The notes: generated from the letters alone by a model not told the origin. A stretch of DNA of 64,000 nt from Leishmania martiniquensis (GCF_017916325.1 NC_090151.1:452001-516000); one strand, 5' to 3'. Shown: positions 38,533 to 50,900, counted from the first letter of the stretch. Numbers and translations are program-made.

Positions 38533-41500
38533 CTACTCCAGCATACCCAGCACGCGAGTCTGAAGAAACGAGTCGAGCTTCACCTCCAGCGGCACTGTTG
38601 GGTCAGGTCTCGCGTAGCCGGCGATGGCGCACAAAAGCCGTAGGAACTCCGCAAAGAACAGCACTTCACCTTCACGCGCTCCATCCGCCACAACGTGGTC
38701 GAAGCAGTGCCGTAGTTCCACTTCAGAGAGCCGTGTCTCGCGGAACCACTCCAGGTCCTTCGCCATTGCCTGCACGTCTGTCCAGCGCAGGATGCTCACG
38801 ATGCCCACATCACGCGCGCCAGGAGCAGGCCCAGAATGCGACGAGCGGCTGGGTAGCCTTCGCTGGTTGGGGTCTAAGGCGATGGGAAGCCTCCCCGCCG
38901 CAGTGCTGCCCTGCCGACTGTTTCTGTCGGTCGCGGGGGAGACAAGGGAGGCGCTCTCGCCGTGACTCCATCCCCCTTCATGCCCGGCCATCACCGAAAC
39001 CGACGTGTGCTGCTCAGCCTTGACGATTCTCGTGGAGGTTCGTGGCTCCGAAAGGGATGAGAATGGCGGCGGCAGTGCCCCACGCACGCCGCGGCACTCA
39101 GATGGCCGCTGATACGTCTTGAACACTGTCAAGAGCGCGTCGTGGTTCTGTGCCAGCAAGGCGAGGACTGGCTTTCTCAAGAAGGCACGCTGCGCCGCGC
39201 TGATCCAACGATTCGCGCCCAGCAGACGTGGCAGCAGCAGTCGGCCCAAAAAGGTGTCGAAGTACGCGGGGTAGAGCGGACTTGCGTAGTCGACGCCTTC
39301 ATACTGGACGTGGTCGCAAGAGGCACTCTTTTCGGTGGCCCTGGAGGGACATCGCTGCTGCTGTGACGATGCGGAATGGGCCACGGAGCTGCTGCGGCTA
39401 GATCGAGCCACGCCAGCGAGCGGGGTGCCGGCTGACACATCTGTCAGGCTTCTGGTGGCGCGCCGACCGCCCTCCTCACCCGTCTCCGCATGGCGCGGCG
39501 CCTCTTCTTCTGCCATCAGCAGCTGCTGCTGCAGCTGCTGGCACTGCCATGCGTGGGCCAGCCGTATAATGAGCTTCACGAACTGCACGAAGTCGACGCA
39601 CACGGCTCCGGCGTCGGCGCGAAGATCGACGTGCCGGTCATCGCGCAGGGCTCGAGCGTAGCACGGTATAGGACGACCCCTACAGCTAACGGAAACCACA
39701 TGTGTGGGCTTTGTACGCCGCGGCGAATATGTGCCGTCTGATAAGCTAGGAGGTCCTGTTGCTGTCGGTGAGGTCGTGAAGTTGCTGCGGCCTCTCATCG
39801 ACGCGCGCTGCTGTTGCTGCTGCACCCCGTTAGCCGCGAGGACACCGTGTGCGACGTGCTCGATGAGGCTGTAAACCGCCGGACGATGCAGCGTTGCCGA
39901 GAGCGGCTGCGACGAGACAGCCGCCGACACTGGCACTGATGACACTCCTCGCTTCGAGGGCGCACCGGACGAGCGCGGCGCCTGGCCGGCAAGGCCAGTA
40001 AGGCAGAGAAGGCCCCACACGGTGTTGCCTGTGATGTATGCGTCGCCGCCCTGCGTGGGGCTGCCCTTGGCTCCCTCGCCGCCGGCACGCAACTGCGCCA
40101 GGGGGAGGGCATACCGATGGAAAAGGAGGCGCAGCGACGGTGCGTACCGTTCAACGACGCCGATCATGTCCACAAAGCTTTGCATTGTGCGCTCTGGTGA
40201 CCAGCACAGGAGGCCCGTAAGCTCCGTCAGCGAGATGCGCTGAAGAAGCCCCGCCACGCGCTCTTGCTCGAGCATGCTGAGGACGTCGGGCGGGTGCGTG
40301 GCCATGAGAACGGCCTCGTGCAGGGCACTAAAGGACAATGCAATCCACTGTGCCTGAAATCGAACTTGCGCCAGCCAGCCGCGATGACTATGCGGTGGGT
40401 GTGACCACTCTTCGTAGGTCATGTGCTTCGTTCCCTCATGCGCCGCAGCTGTCGAGGCAAGGGGGGCGGCACACTTCCGTTTGATGGAGATGGGCGCGAG
40501 CTGCTGGCTGCAGTGTGTGGCCCAGTTTGTGTAGTAGCGCATGAGGGCCGCAATCAGTACCAGCAGCGTGCCGCGCGACCTCTCGAACAGTCGATCGGCC
40601 GTGACGACGCACGCAGTACCGGTGAGCTGCTCGTATGAGTCGACGACGACACGGCACACCTGCCGCAGCTTTTCGCGCGTGGCGGAGGTGAGGCGGTACA
40701 TGATGGAGACACCGGTGGCCGAGACGCTGGTGGGGGTGCTTTTGTTGTCATCAGAGGTCGATAACGTCGGTGAGGGGCGCTGTCCGCGCGCAGCACTTGA
40801 CATTGTGGTGTTAGTGTCTCTTGCGTCGCTGCCAGTCAGCGCCATTGCATCTTTGCGGAGCAGCGCGTGACACTCGTTCAGAACGACCCTGTCGGTGAGT
40901 TCAACGGCGCGCACAAGATCCCACGATGGGCACGTGGCAGAGGACACACCGTCACCGTCAGCTAGCGACGCAACTGCCGCGCCGGAGGCAGTGACTAATG
41001 TGATCGCCGTTTTCCCGCAGACCTCTTTCCCGCCGTAACCAACCACTCCCGAGCTACCCTGTGCCCCGCTGCAGCCTCGCATGAGCAACAGAAGGAGGTG
41101 CAGCGGCACCAGAACGGTGTCTGACGCCGAGCTTGACCTCGTGGTCGAGGCTGGCACTTCGGCAGCAGTAGGGGCCAGCAGAACCTCAAGCCCGATGAAG
41201 CGGCTGCGCGTAGGCTCTCTACTCCGGCTGCTGAACCCATCTGAAGAGGACGCGCGAGACGACAATGCTGCTATCATGGGGGACGCAGCCAGGGGATTCC
41301 CATCCAGCTTTGCCTGTGGGCGCGTTAACGCGGAAGCAACGCTGCTGCCACGGGGACTGGCGTTCCCCTCCATCATGTCCTCTTCCTCCTTGGGCCTCTC
41401 CTGCGTGGTGACATCCCTCGCGCTGCCCTCCGCCGCCGCGGCAGCATCGTCGATGCCGTCCTCTTCTGGAAAGAAGGAGACGTACTCGGCTTGCACTTTA

Positions 41501-44181
41501 GCCACGCACGCCTTGGCCCACCGCAGCAGCGTCGGCAGTGCCACCAGCGCGTGCGGTGGCTGCCAGACATTTAGCTCGCCGCTGTCCGTTGAAAAGGGTG
41601 GGGTTACCGCTAATGAGCGTAGATCGACTGTTGACACGCTCAGCGACATCACTGACGACCGCTGGTCACCAAAACTGCTCGCGGAGTTTGCCGCCGCGGG
41701 AAGGCCGTTGAAGACGTCCTCCTCGTCCGGCACTGGTGGGGCATCCGGTAGCAGCAGGGAGCGCAGCATGAGCGACCCGACACGATCCATCTCGCGGACT
41801 TGCCGCAGCAGCTTTTTATACACCTGCTCCCGCTGCACAATGACCCCCTCGATAGAGTCTCGCGTCTCCTCTTGGCGGTGCAGGGTGTGCTGCAGGAGCG
41901 CGCTGCACGCCTGCATCGATGCTGACTCCTTCTCCAGCCGCTCGATGCAGGCGCGCTTTTCGGCCAAGAGCGCCTTTGCCAAACTGTCCGCCTCGGCGAT
42001 CTGCAGCGTCAGCGCGGCATACCCACGCCAGCGCCGCAGGTTAATACGCACCCGCTCACCGGTCCAGCGCTCGGCCCAGCGGGCACGCTGCCGCTGCTCC
42101 TGCACACGTCTCTCTCGGCACAGGTGCTGCCATGCGCGCAATACCGCGCGCATCAGCCAGCGCATCCAGTTCCGATGCGTGTATGCAAGCAGGCGCGGAA
42201 CGCTGAGCTGATGTAGCTCGCGCGATCTCACATAGTGGGCAAGCGCCACGGTCGCTTGTGCCGCATCGTAGTGCGCCGCAACGTAAGTCACTCGTGTGAA
42301 GTTTGGGTACAGCAGTTCGTACAGGCCTTCGCCAATACTGCGGCGGCCGCCTGTGAGGCTGAATGGGCGGCTGCCGTGATGTGCCTCGCCGCTTTTCTGG
42401 GAGGTCGGCCCACACCCCATCACGCCAGGCGGCAGCGGAGAAGTCTTCTCTGCCTTCTCACCGTCACCACCACTGCCCTCCCGCATCATCTCCAGCGCGC
42501 GGAGGATTCCACCGTCTTGCACACACCCGCCGAGGATGGCGCGGTTCGTCGGCGTGTCGGTCACGAACGTGAAGTCGAGCAGCATATGGATATAGGGACT
42601 GAGACTCTGCTGGTGCCGAGGGAGACCATCAAGGAGGGAGCTGAGGAGATACGCCCCGACAGCGGCGCGCTCGCAGAGGGGGCGGAGGTGGCCGCCGCCG
42701 CTGGGGCCGCTGCCATCCTCGTCGCTGTGCGTGTCCTGACAGAGTTCGTAGAGGCGGTCAAACGCGCTGCCACCAGGGTGACGGTTGCTGAAAGGCCCCA
42801 CTGTTGCCGTGAGACCAAGCAGGCGCTCGATCAACATGTGCGCAATATGCTTCCCTCGTTCGCCGTGAGCGCGCTCGATGTCCAGCAGCAGCTTCCATTG
42901 CGCCACGGTAGGAGCCAAGGCGAAGCGGCCTGCGGTGGCAGCCTCCGGCCTCACCTTACAACTTTCTGTAGAGACACCTGCGCTTGCACGAAGCCTTCTT
43001 GTCGGCAGGAGCGGCATTACTGTGGAGCGCGTTTGCCGCTCGCACACGAGGCGGGGCTCGGGGTCGTCGATATCATGCTCGGTGGTGATGGGGGCAACCG
43101 GGCACATGCCCCCGGTCCGACCCCACAACCGCTGCTGCAGACTAGTCAGCGAAGACAAGGCGGTTTCGCCCTCCTGCGGAGGTGCAGCTGCTTCGCTCAC
43201 TTGACTGCCTCTGCTCTGCTGCCTGGCACCGACTGCGAACCCTCCAGCTGCAGCCCCGGACCCACGGGCGGAAGCGGCGGCGGCGGCAGCGTTGCAGGAC
43301 AACTGCGAAGAGAGCGCCGCCAGCGGTTGGAAAGAGGAGCGATAACTGCACTGGCGCAGAGGAGTATCTGGTGTAGCGACACCGCCGCTCATGTTTCCTT
43401 GTGTCTCGGAGGAGAGCGACGTAGTCCGCGCTAAGGGAGATTCCTGCGTTGAACACGCCGTCGGTATGACAGCGCCGTCACATTCCTCTTCGTGCCTCCG
43501 CTTCTCGGTGCCTATTAGTGGCAGCAGGCGGCGGTGCCGCGCCTGTGCCAGTACACTTGTCCGTGCCCACGCACTATCCCGTCGTCGAGACAGACGCACC
43601 TTGGACGACAGAGCCACCGCCGCTGCCGCGGCGGGTGTGGCTACGGCGCGCTGCGTCGGTGACTGCGACGACATTCGTGCCGTGAGGGCGAACGTTTTCA
43701 GCGGCATAGCTTCCGCTGCCGAGGTTGCCGCTGTCGCCTGTGCGGGAGCAGCACTCGCCTTCTTGGAAAAGAATGAGGGGTTGAACACCTTCATGGTAGT
43801 CGGAGTGGGCGGCACCGCCGTTGTTGTTCCCACCTTCCGCCATGACAGTGAGCCTGAGTGGGGCGCCGACGACGAAGGCTGTACCAGAGACTGCGACGGT
43901 TTCAGACACCTATCCATGGTGGCATCGACTGAGGATAGTGCCGAAGTCAGCTCGCTCCGTGAACCTCGTACGCCACTCACCGGCTCCAAGCAGTGCGTCC
44001 CGAAGACGGCACCGGCATTACTGCCATCGCAGACATGCCGCGGCACCTGCCCACTTTGAATACCGGCTTCTGAAGGAGACGAGGCGTGCGACTGCGACGA
44101 CGACAACGGGCGACCAGTGAGCTTTGCCGCTCCATCGAGCTTGACTTGGATGGAAGACAGCGGCGCCGTGCCAGATGGCAT
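38533..44181 (-). CDS. Large cytoskeletal-looking protein with SFI1-like and coiled-coil segments
   Basis: Protein of 1882 aa, no family recognised with certainty. The first ~550 residues are Ser/Ala/Pro-rich. At about 655-760 there is a Trp/Arg-rich helical stretch (NWMRWLMRAVLRAWQHLCR, ARWAERWTGE, INLRRWRGYAA) that recalls SFI1/centrin-binding repeats (hydrophobic..F/W..W). It runs into a coiled coil with KALLAEKRACIERLEKES and VIVQREQVYKKLLRQVREM. The C-terminus has two helix pairs with degenerate EF-hand-like spacing: VCVDFVQFVKLIIRL, and CFDHVVADGAREGEVLFFAE. Inference: a flagellar, basal-body or other cytoskeletal protein; not established. The frame stays open to 44643, but that stretch overlaps TG repeats and lies before a good splice acceptor, so I start at the ATG at 44181 (MPSGTAPLSS). 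Confidence 0.85.
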   Translation of the reverse strand: MPSGTAPLSSIQVKLDGAAKLTGRPLSSSQSHASSPSEAGIQSGQVPRHVCDGSNAGAVFGTHCLEPVSGVRGSRSELTSALSSVDATMDRCLKPSQSLVQPSSSAPHSGSLSWRKVGTTTAVPPTPTTMKVFNPSFFSKKASAAPAQATAATSAAEAMPLKTFALTARMSSQSPTQRAVATPAAAAAVALSSKVRLSRRRDSAWARTSVLAQARHRRLLPLIGTEKRRHEEECDGAVIPTACSTQESPLARTTSLSSETQGNMSGGVATPDTPLRQCSYRSSFQPLAALSSQLSCNAAAAAASARGSGAAAGGFAVGARQQSRGSQVSEAAAPPQEGETALSSLTSLQQRLWGRTGGMCPVAPITTEHDIDDPEPRLVCERQTRSTVMPLLPTRRLRASAGVSTESCKVRPEAATAGRFALAPTVAQWKLLLDIERAHGERGKHIAHMLIERLLGLTATVGPFSNRHPGGSAFDRLYELCQDTHSDEDGSGPSGGGHLRPLCERAAVGAYLLSSLLDGLPRHQQSLSPYIHMLLDFTFVTDTPTNRAILGGCVQDGGILRALEMMREGSGGDGEKAEKTSPLPPGVMGCGPTSQKSGEAHHGSRPFSLTGGRRSIGEGLYELLYPNFTRVTYVAAHYDAAQATVALAHYVRSRELHQLSVPRLLAYTHRNWMRWLMRAVLRAWQHLCRERRVQEQRQRARWAERWTGERVRINLRRWRGYAALTLQIAEADSLAKALLAEKRACIERLEKESASMQACSALLQHTLHRQEETRDSIEGVIVQREQVYKKLLRQVREMDRVGSLMLRSLLLPDAPPVPDEEDVFNGLPAAANSASSFGDQRSSVMSLSVSTVDLRSLAVTPPFSTDSGELNVWQPPHALVALPTLLRWAKACVAKVQAEYVSFFPEEDGIDDAAAAAEGSARDVTTQERPKEEEDMMEGNASPRGSSVASALTRPQAKLDGNPLAASPMIAALSSRASSSDGFSSRSREPTRSRFIGLEVLLAPTAAEVPASTTRSSSASDTVLVPLHLLLLLMRGCSGAQGSSGVVGYGGKEVCGKTAITLVTASGAAVASLADGDGVSSATCPSWDLVRAVELTDRVVLNECHALLRKDAMALTGSDARDTNTTMSSAARGQRPSPTLSTSDDNKSTPTSVSATGVSIMYRLTSATREKLRQVCRVVVDSYEQLTGTACVVTADRLFERSRGTLLVLIAALMRYYTNWATHCSQQLAPISIKRKCAAPLASTAAAHEGTKHMTYEEWSHPPHSHRGWLAQVRFQAQWIALSFSALHEAVLMATHPPDVLSMLEQERVAGLLQRISLTELTGLLCWSPERTMQSFVDMIGVVERYAPSLRLLFHRYALPLAQLRAGGEGAKGSPTQGGDAYITGNTVWGLLCLTGLAGQAPRSSGAPSKRGVSSVPVSAAVSSQPLSATLHRPAVYSLIEHVAHGVLAANGVQQQQQRASMRGRSNFTTSPTATGPPSLSDGTYSPRRTKPTHVVSVSCRGRPIPCYARALRDDRHVDLRADAGAVCVDFVQFVKLIIRLAHAWQCQQLQQQLLMAEEEAPRHAETGEEGGRRATRSLTDVSAGTPLAGVARSSRSSSVAHSASSQQQRCPSRATEKSASCDHVQYEGVDYASPLYPAYFDTFLGRLLLPRLLGANRWISAAQRAFLRKPVLALLAQNHDALLTVFKTYQRPSECRGVRGALPPPFSSLSEPRTSTRIVKAEQHTSVSVMAGHEGGWSHGESASLVSPATDRNSRQGSTAAGRLPIALDPNQRRLPSRSSHSGPAPGARDVGIVSILRWTDVQAMAKDLEWFRETRLSEVELRHCFDHVVADGAREGEVLFFAEFLRLLCAIAGYARPDPTVPLEVKLDSFLQTRVLGMLE

Positions 44182-44966
44182 TCTGGTGTCTGTGTGTGCG
44201 CGTCTGTTGGGTTGAGGGAGGGTGGGGTGGGGGGGCCGAGGAGCGCGAAGGGGAGGCAAACGTAGGACGTCTACGGTGAGGTGTGTCCGTGAGCAGAGAC
44301 GCGACAACGCTGAGTAGGAGACCGCCGTGCAAGTATCTGTGTGTGTCGGTGTGCGGATGCATGCGCGTGTGCAGGAGTGGGTTCGCGAAGTACGTGCGTA
44401 AAGGTGTGCCATCACCCCATCGACCGCAAGCGAAAAGGCGCACATGCGAGTCGGGGAGAGAGCCGTGCGTGAGTGCAGCACACGCGGAGCCGGTGGCCAT
44501 GGGGGTGGGGGAAAGAGGAGGGGGAGGGGGAGAAAAAAGTCGCAAGCGTATCTCTTTGCATGTCGGTGTGCACACTGTTGGCCGCACCAGACAGTGTGGG
44601 CGAGTGGGTGTGTGGGTGACGACCCCTTAGTGGCAGCACCCAAATGGTCGTCGACGCAGACGAAGCTGTCAGCTCTTTTCGCTTATTCCATAGAGGCGAT
44701 TTCTCCCGCTTCAACCGGCCCACCCCCATACACACGGCCCACCCACGTGTGTGCGCCGCTGCTTCAGCGATTAGTTGAGCGCGTGATACCAGCGGGCACA
44801 GGCACCGGGCCTCACGTCTCCCGTATTCGGTGCGTGACGGTAGGCATTCTTTTTATTTTTTTTGCGGTTACGCTCGGATGTACGCCTTCTTGTTCTTGCC
44901 CAGTCGCACACGTCTCTCTGCGGCCCCACCTCCCCCCGCCCCCGCCCTTTCTCTTCCGCTCCACGG
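44182..44966 (-). other. Intercistronic region between MGCKTS gene and SFI1-like gene
   Basis: About 785 bp. It contains the splice signal at 44204, a G/A-rich tract near 44505-44535 and T-rich sequence near 44848-44862. No separate gene recognised. Confidence 0.65.
44204..44205 (-). promoter_or_regulatory. Candidate spliced-leader acceptor AG for the SFI1-like gene
   Basis: A C-rich pyrimidine tract (about 44207-44262, minus strand) ends in CCCAACAG at 44204. The ATG at 44181 follows 22 nt later. This argues against upstream in-frame ATG codons. Confidence 0.5.
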
Positions 44967-47900
44967 CTAGTGATCCAACACAATCTGCCGCGGCGGCGAA
45001 GGCGATGGGATGCCGCCGTTCCGCTTCATCGCCTTCTGGTGTTCCTCCTTCTGAAGGTGGTTGTAGTGCTTGACAGACTTCTCCAGGGCCTCCCAGATCT
45101 CCCCCGCCCGCTCGCGCAGCACGGCCGCCTCATGCTGCAGCGCCGCCTGCTCATCCTCCACTGTCCGCAGCCCATGGGCAAGGCTGCGACGGGGGACATG
45201 GTGTGGCGGTGGTGAGCCCTGCCGAAGCCGTGACGGCGCCTCCGGCGTCGTCGCAGGGGCCGCTGCCGATGGACTCACCGCTTCTTTCTGGCGGTGCAGT
45301 CCGTCAGGCTCTGCGTGTACGGCCCCGTTGCTATGGGTGCGACTGAAAAGGTGGCGGTGCTGAAGGCAGGGCGTGGTCCCCAGCAGTCTCTGCCTCATCG
45401 CTGCGACGCCGGCATCGTGGTCCGAACGGTTCACGGCTCCCTCGACCTCTCCGCAGCGGTGCATGAGCAGCTTATAGAAGGGCCGCTCCTCGATATCGTT
45501 ACCGTTGCGCATCCACGCGCGGCGCTCTTGTGCGCGATGCTGGTGCGTCTGCACGGCCCTAATCGCTCGAGCGGTCTCATTGCCTACCCCGCTAGCTGCC
45601 AAGCCTTCAGACGTCGCGCCGGCGCACCGGGTAGGTGGTGTGATGGCGCGAACACCAGCAAAGGTGTTGCTCGGGTTGCACTCTTGCCGGCCTGGCGAGC
45701 ACACCTCCCCGCAGGTGCCATCCAACGTTGCAGCTAGTGAGGACATGACCACTAAGGACGAGTTCTGCCGTGACAAGGTGCAGGCCTGCTGCGCAAGCGT
45801 CAAGGCCGAACCCGCTGTGCCGTCCCCGACTAGCCGCATAGAGCCGCCGTTGTAGCACGCCTGCCTGTCGTCGTAGGCGGTGTTGTAGGACATACTGGCG
45901 CCGATGCCGCTGCTATCCGACAGAGGTATGGGACTGCTCGCGTCTTGGTCGGACGCGGAGAGTGAGCCTTGGCAAATAACGAAGCTGTCCAGAGTCATCG
46001 AGTGCGCCCTCAGCCGGAGCCGCGCGTCGGCCTTCTCGTCGCGGAGGCGCGCGGCGGCCCACGCAAAGAAGGAGATGAGACGGGTGGGGGTGGTGCGGCT
46101 TTTACTCTGGTCGATAGCGCCGCCTCTGCCGCCGCCGGTGGTGGTGGTGGAGACGTCTTCACCTGTCGGAAGCCCGCGAAGTACCATGTGGAACGTCGGC
46201 GCCGTCGCGTTCGCCGCCACTGAGCACAGCAGCAGCCACAGCGTGTCGCGTGCCTCCTCGGGTGTGATGAAGAATGGCGGGCACCCCGGGCCAAAGCCAC
46301 CAATCCTCTGGCTCAGCTCTGTCGTGAACTGCAGGCTGCTGTTGCTGCTGCTTTGGCTCACGCGGCCGGCGCTTCCACTTCGGCCTACCCCTTTGCGACG
46401 GCCCTTCTTGCGTGATCGGCCAGTCAGCAGGCGCCGTTTTCGGGGCTGTGCCGACCACTTCTCTTCGAGGCTCTCGCCACTGCCGCGGTGGTTCGGCGGC
46501 ACAGCGGCCGCCTGAGGGAACCCGAGTAGTCTATCGCTTCGTATGATCAGTTCCTTCAGTGGCCCTGCCGCGTGCTGGTGATACAGCAGTCCTGCAACGA
46601 GACCGAGACGCGGAATGTCCACCCACGTTAGCTCCGCCGCAATCTCGACGGCGCGAAGGCGGTTCGATGGCGCCGTCCACACAGCGATCAGCATCGGTAG
46701 CCAGCTCGGCTGATGCAGAAAGAGGCGGCCGTGCGGCATGTCCTCTGGCGCGTCGAGGGCCGTCTGCAAGTACAGCAGCACGCCGTCGAGCTCTTGCGGA
46801 GCGGTGTGTGGCAACAGAATGCGGCTGAGGGAGCGAAGCTCCTCTTCCCGCTGCTTCTCGGCTTCCTCGGCGTCGCGGCGTGCCTGACGGAGATCCTCGA
46901 GCTCCTGCTTCTGCGCCTTCACCTCCAGCATGGCTATGTGCCACAGCCCCTCCTCCTCCTCCGTGGCGTGGTACGCACACGAGGACTTGGCGCTGTTCAC
47001 CACCGTTTCCGCGGTGTTCGTGATCGGATCGGATGTCGGTGGAGAGTGACATGCGCTCGACACATTCTTACCGGAGGGGGGGACAGACGTCTTCGCCTGA
47101 TGGGACAGTACCGTTGCCTTTCTACGTTTTTTAGTAGCCGTAGCACCTTTGCGCTTTGGAGCTGGAATGGTGGGGGCCGCAGCAGAGGTGCTCCCGTGCG
47201 CTGATAACGTCGTTGCGGTCGCCTCCGATGCGGTTGATGGAGTTACCGTGGCTCTGCGAGTGCGTATCCACGATATGTCTGAGCTTGTGTAGTTCACGCT
47301 GCTGCTGGCGGATAGGGGGCATGCCTGCCGCTCTGTAGGGGAGCGCGGCGAGCGGAACGTTACCTTGGAGACCCGCGGCTCCGCAGCGGGCCCCATCGCC
47401 TTGCCTGCGGCCACAGCAGCTGCCGAGCTATCCGGGCCCACCGTGGCGGCCATGGCACTGGGCTCGGCGTCAGTCGCCGCGATAGGGGCAACCTCACTCG
47501 AGACGAGCGCGCTCAGGGGGGGCAGATTCACCAAGCGGCTGGCGGCGGTGAGCAGAGGTGTCACGGCCACAGATGCCGACGGCGTATTTTTACCCCTTTC
47601 CCCTGGCGTCGTGGGTGACGGGGCACAGGTGGACCCGCCCCGGTGCCCGCCCGGGCGCTTCTGGACTGTAGGCTCTGACGATTTGCCAGCTTGCAGACAT
47701 GGCGTGCTGACGTTGTTGGCCATCCAGCTGCTCGAGTGTACCCGGAAGCCGTTCGCGCCCTCCTTTGTCGCTGCTCGTGGAATGGGGAAGGAGGAGGACG
47801 ATGACGAGGAGGACGATGACGACGGGCTGCCGTGCTTGATGGTCGCATTGCTGCTGAGATATGGCCGATACTCGCTGCGCCGAGACGAGGGCGGCGAGCT

Positions 47901-50900
47901 GCACTGCGTTGCGGGGCGGGTGCTGGCCGAGCCCTGGTTAGATGGGCTATGGGGCCCGACCTTGTGAAGCCGCGATCCACGACGCAGCGCCCGTGTCGCG
48001 CCTACACCGCTTTTCTTGACAGTGCCTGATAGTCTACCGACAACGCGCTGGCCGTTGTCTGTATCGGTGGTCTTCGAAACGCTGCTGCTCTGGCCATCGC
48101 CGCCCGACTCGACTCCCGGCGCCGCCGAGCCGCCCTTCACGCTGTCCGCCAGGTGTGCTGCTTCGCACGTCGCTGCCTCTCGGCGTCGATGTTCGCTGCC
48201 GAGCTCGGCACATGTGCCCTTTCCAGACTTCTCGAGGGACTGCTGCTGCGTGCCAGCGTCACCGGCGCCTCGCTCATCCAGCTTAGTGTCGTCGCACCTC
48301 CGCATCTGCTCTGGCGACAGAGATGCAGCCGACACATCCCTGCCATTCGACCGCCCTTGTGGAAGCTGCGCAGCAGTGCCCGAGTCGCTGCCGTGGTGCT
48401 CGTCCTTGGTGGCCGAAGGGGTGCTGGGCTTGGACGCGTAAAAGCGGTTGAACTCGGGGATGCGCGGCGCTGGATGCGGGTGCGTGGCCTCGCCGGCGGC
48501 AGTAGCCGAAGCCGGGACGCTAGCGCCGCCAGCCTCAAAGAAGAGGTAGTCGGCGTCCTCGCCGACGCCCTCGTTGGATGTGTCACCATCATTGCAAAGA
48601 CTGCCGAGGGCCGTGAGTTGCAGCACGGGGGCGATGCCGGTGTATTTCTGTAAGAACAGTGCTATTGGCTGCGCCAGTTCGGGGTTCGACAGCAGGTGCA
48701 GGCCCCAGGTACGCAGCACGGCTGCGATGACGGGCAGCTTCACCCACACGGAGGCCACGCGCGAAAAGGATGGCGAAATGTCCGGGTCAGCTGCGAGAAA
48801 GTTGCCGTTGGCACTGTACCTCCACCCAGAGGCAGCGGAGCTGCCCGACGCCCCACTGGGCTTGGCAGCGGCGCCTCCAGCTGCAGTGGCGGTATCGGGC
48901 CCTATGGGCTGGTTCAGCGTCACCGTCTCTTCGCGCACCTCGGCGTCGCCGAAGAAATACGATATCTCCTGCAGCTCGACGGCATCGCGCATGGGACGGC
49001 CACCGATGCGGCGCCAGATGCGATACTGGTGACCCTTCTCCGCCGTCTGCTGCTGCGCGCCCGAGTCGTGGTGTGTCTGGGTGCCAGTGCCGAATGCCGC
49101 CTCCGCGTCTGCCGCGACTCGCCGCTGCGGTGTTGGCGGCCGCACTTTGTTGCGGCCGCCTTGAAACACCTTCAGGTGCTTTCGCACGTCACCGATGACG
49201 CCGTGCAAAGTGCGGCGCTCTGTCCATGTCATGTTGGCCAGGAGTGCTTCCAGCTCTTTCACAGCCTTCGCCGACGACGCCTCCACCACCATGATACCGC
49301 CGTACATGACATCCGTTATGATACCCTCGCCGTATGTGTGCCGTGACGACTTCCTTGAGTCATCGATGTCGACGGGATACCGAATGTATCGGTGCTCCTG
49401 CCAGCGGAAAGGGTCCATAACGACGCTAAAGCAGCTCACGCTGAGGGCAACCAGCACGCTTTCGTCCGGCGACGCCGCTGGGCCGTTGTCGGCAGGAGCA
49501 GAGGCCCTCGGAATGGATGCCAACGCTGAGCAGTTCCTCGAGCGACCGACGCCGCCCAGCTGGGGCGTCCCCATCAGCTGTGGCAGCCTCGAATGGGGAA
49601 TACCGAGCGCCAGCGACAGGACACTGTCTTCCGGAAACGTGGCACCCCCAACTAAGCCGATCTCGCCACTGCTGTCCTTGCTGAGCTGGTGGTTGTGTAG
49701 GGGGCTCGGGGAGGCGTTGCTGCCGTTGCTGCCAGAGCTGTCGCCGGCACCTGGAAGCTTTTCTGAGTAGGACACGAATGACGTGTTCAGACTACCGCCG
49801 CCGCGGCGCGAGAGGCTTTCATTACCCATGCACGACATCACGTACGAACTGCACGAGCGCCGCAGCTGCATATCAGCGATGGTGCCGCCGTCGTCGCTGG
49901 TAGCGCGCAGCAAGCAACTCGCAGAGTCCGAAGGTGTAAGGCGGCTGTGTTGCACGGAAGGGTATCCCGTGCCGGCGCCGCTTACCTGCGGCTGCTCTGG
50001 CTGACTAGCGTCGAGCTTGATGCCCTGCGTCATAGCCACGGCGCGAACGAGTGTGCTCAGGGTAGGTTGGAAGAGCTCCACGCGATTCCAACGCATGGCG
50101 GCCACTCCGGGTGCTGGCTGAAGTCCACGCTTGCGCAGGAACTTCGTGCTCGAATCCTCGCTGACCCCATCCGCGAGGCGGAAGGCGAAGCAGTCTTTGA
50201 TTCCCATGAAGCGCGGGTTGCGGGCAAGGAATTCGTTGTAGTACTCCTCCCGCGTTTCCATCGGCAGCGCGGAGATCTGCTCTGGTGTGAGCGACAGAAG
50301 CGGCTGCACAGCGTTGTCGCTGACGGTGGTGTAGGCGCCCTCGCCGTGGACGACCGGCGAAGAGGCTGCGGTGACCATGAGGGACTTGGCATGGCCTCCC
50401 CGGGGAAAGTCCGGACCACAAGCGCCAGGCCGCGATGTGATCGGGGACAAGACGCCACTGCTCATGTAGTACGGTGACGCCATGCTCGCTCCCGCCTGGC
50501 TACCTGATCCGCTGCTCTTGAAGGAGGAGTGCATCGCCTCGGAGCTCACGCCGGCAACGCTGAACCAATGCGAGCGGCGCGCCACACGACGTCCACTGCA
50601 GACGGCCGCCTGAGGGGCCCGCGACTTCGCTAGCGATGGCGCATGCAGGTACTCGTCTCGCCCGGTCTCCACCTCTGGCGGGTGCGAGGTAGCCGTGCTA
50701 CCTGGATGCACTTCGCCCGAAGCCCGCCGCACCCCCTCCACGGCGTGCACAAAGGCCACCGGTATCAACTCTGGCGCACGGCGATCCCAGCACCGCCCGA
50801 GCAAGCCGCGGTGCGTCACGTTGAAGCTGTCTACCGGCCGCACCGGATCGAACTCTTCCAGCTGGCGCCGCTTCGTGCGCGCGGCATTGGCGTTCCGCTT

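Noticed and set aside
37788..39023. 411-codon plus-strand open frame
   Set aside because: It translates CA/TG repeats, then runs antisense into the SFI1-like gene; no domain, and against the direction of every other gene.
44182..44643. 154-residue upstream extension of the SFI1-like protein
   Set aside because: It encodes His/Thr/Arg repeats from TG sequence and lies before the splice acceptor at 44204.
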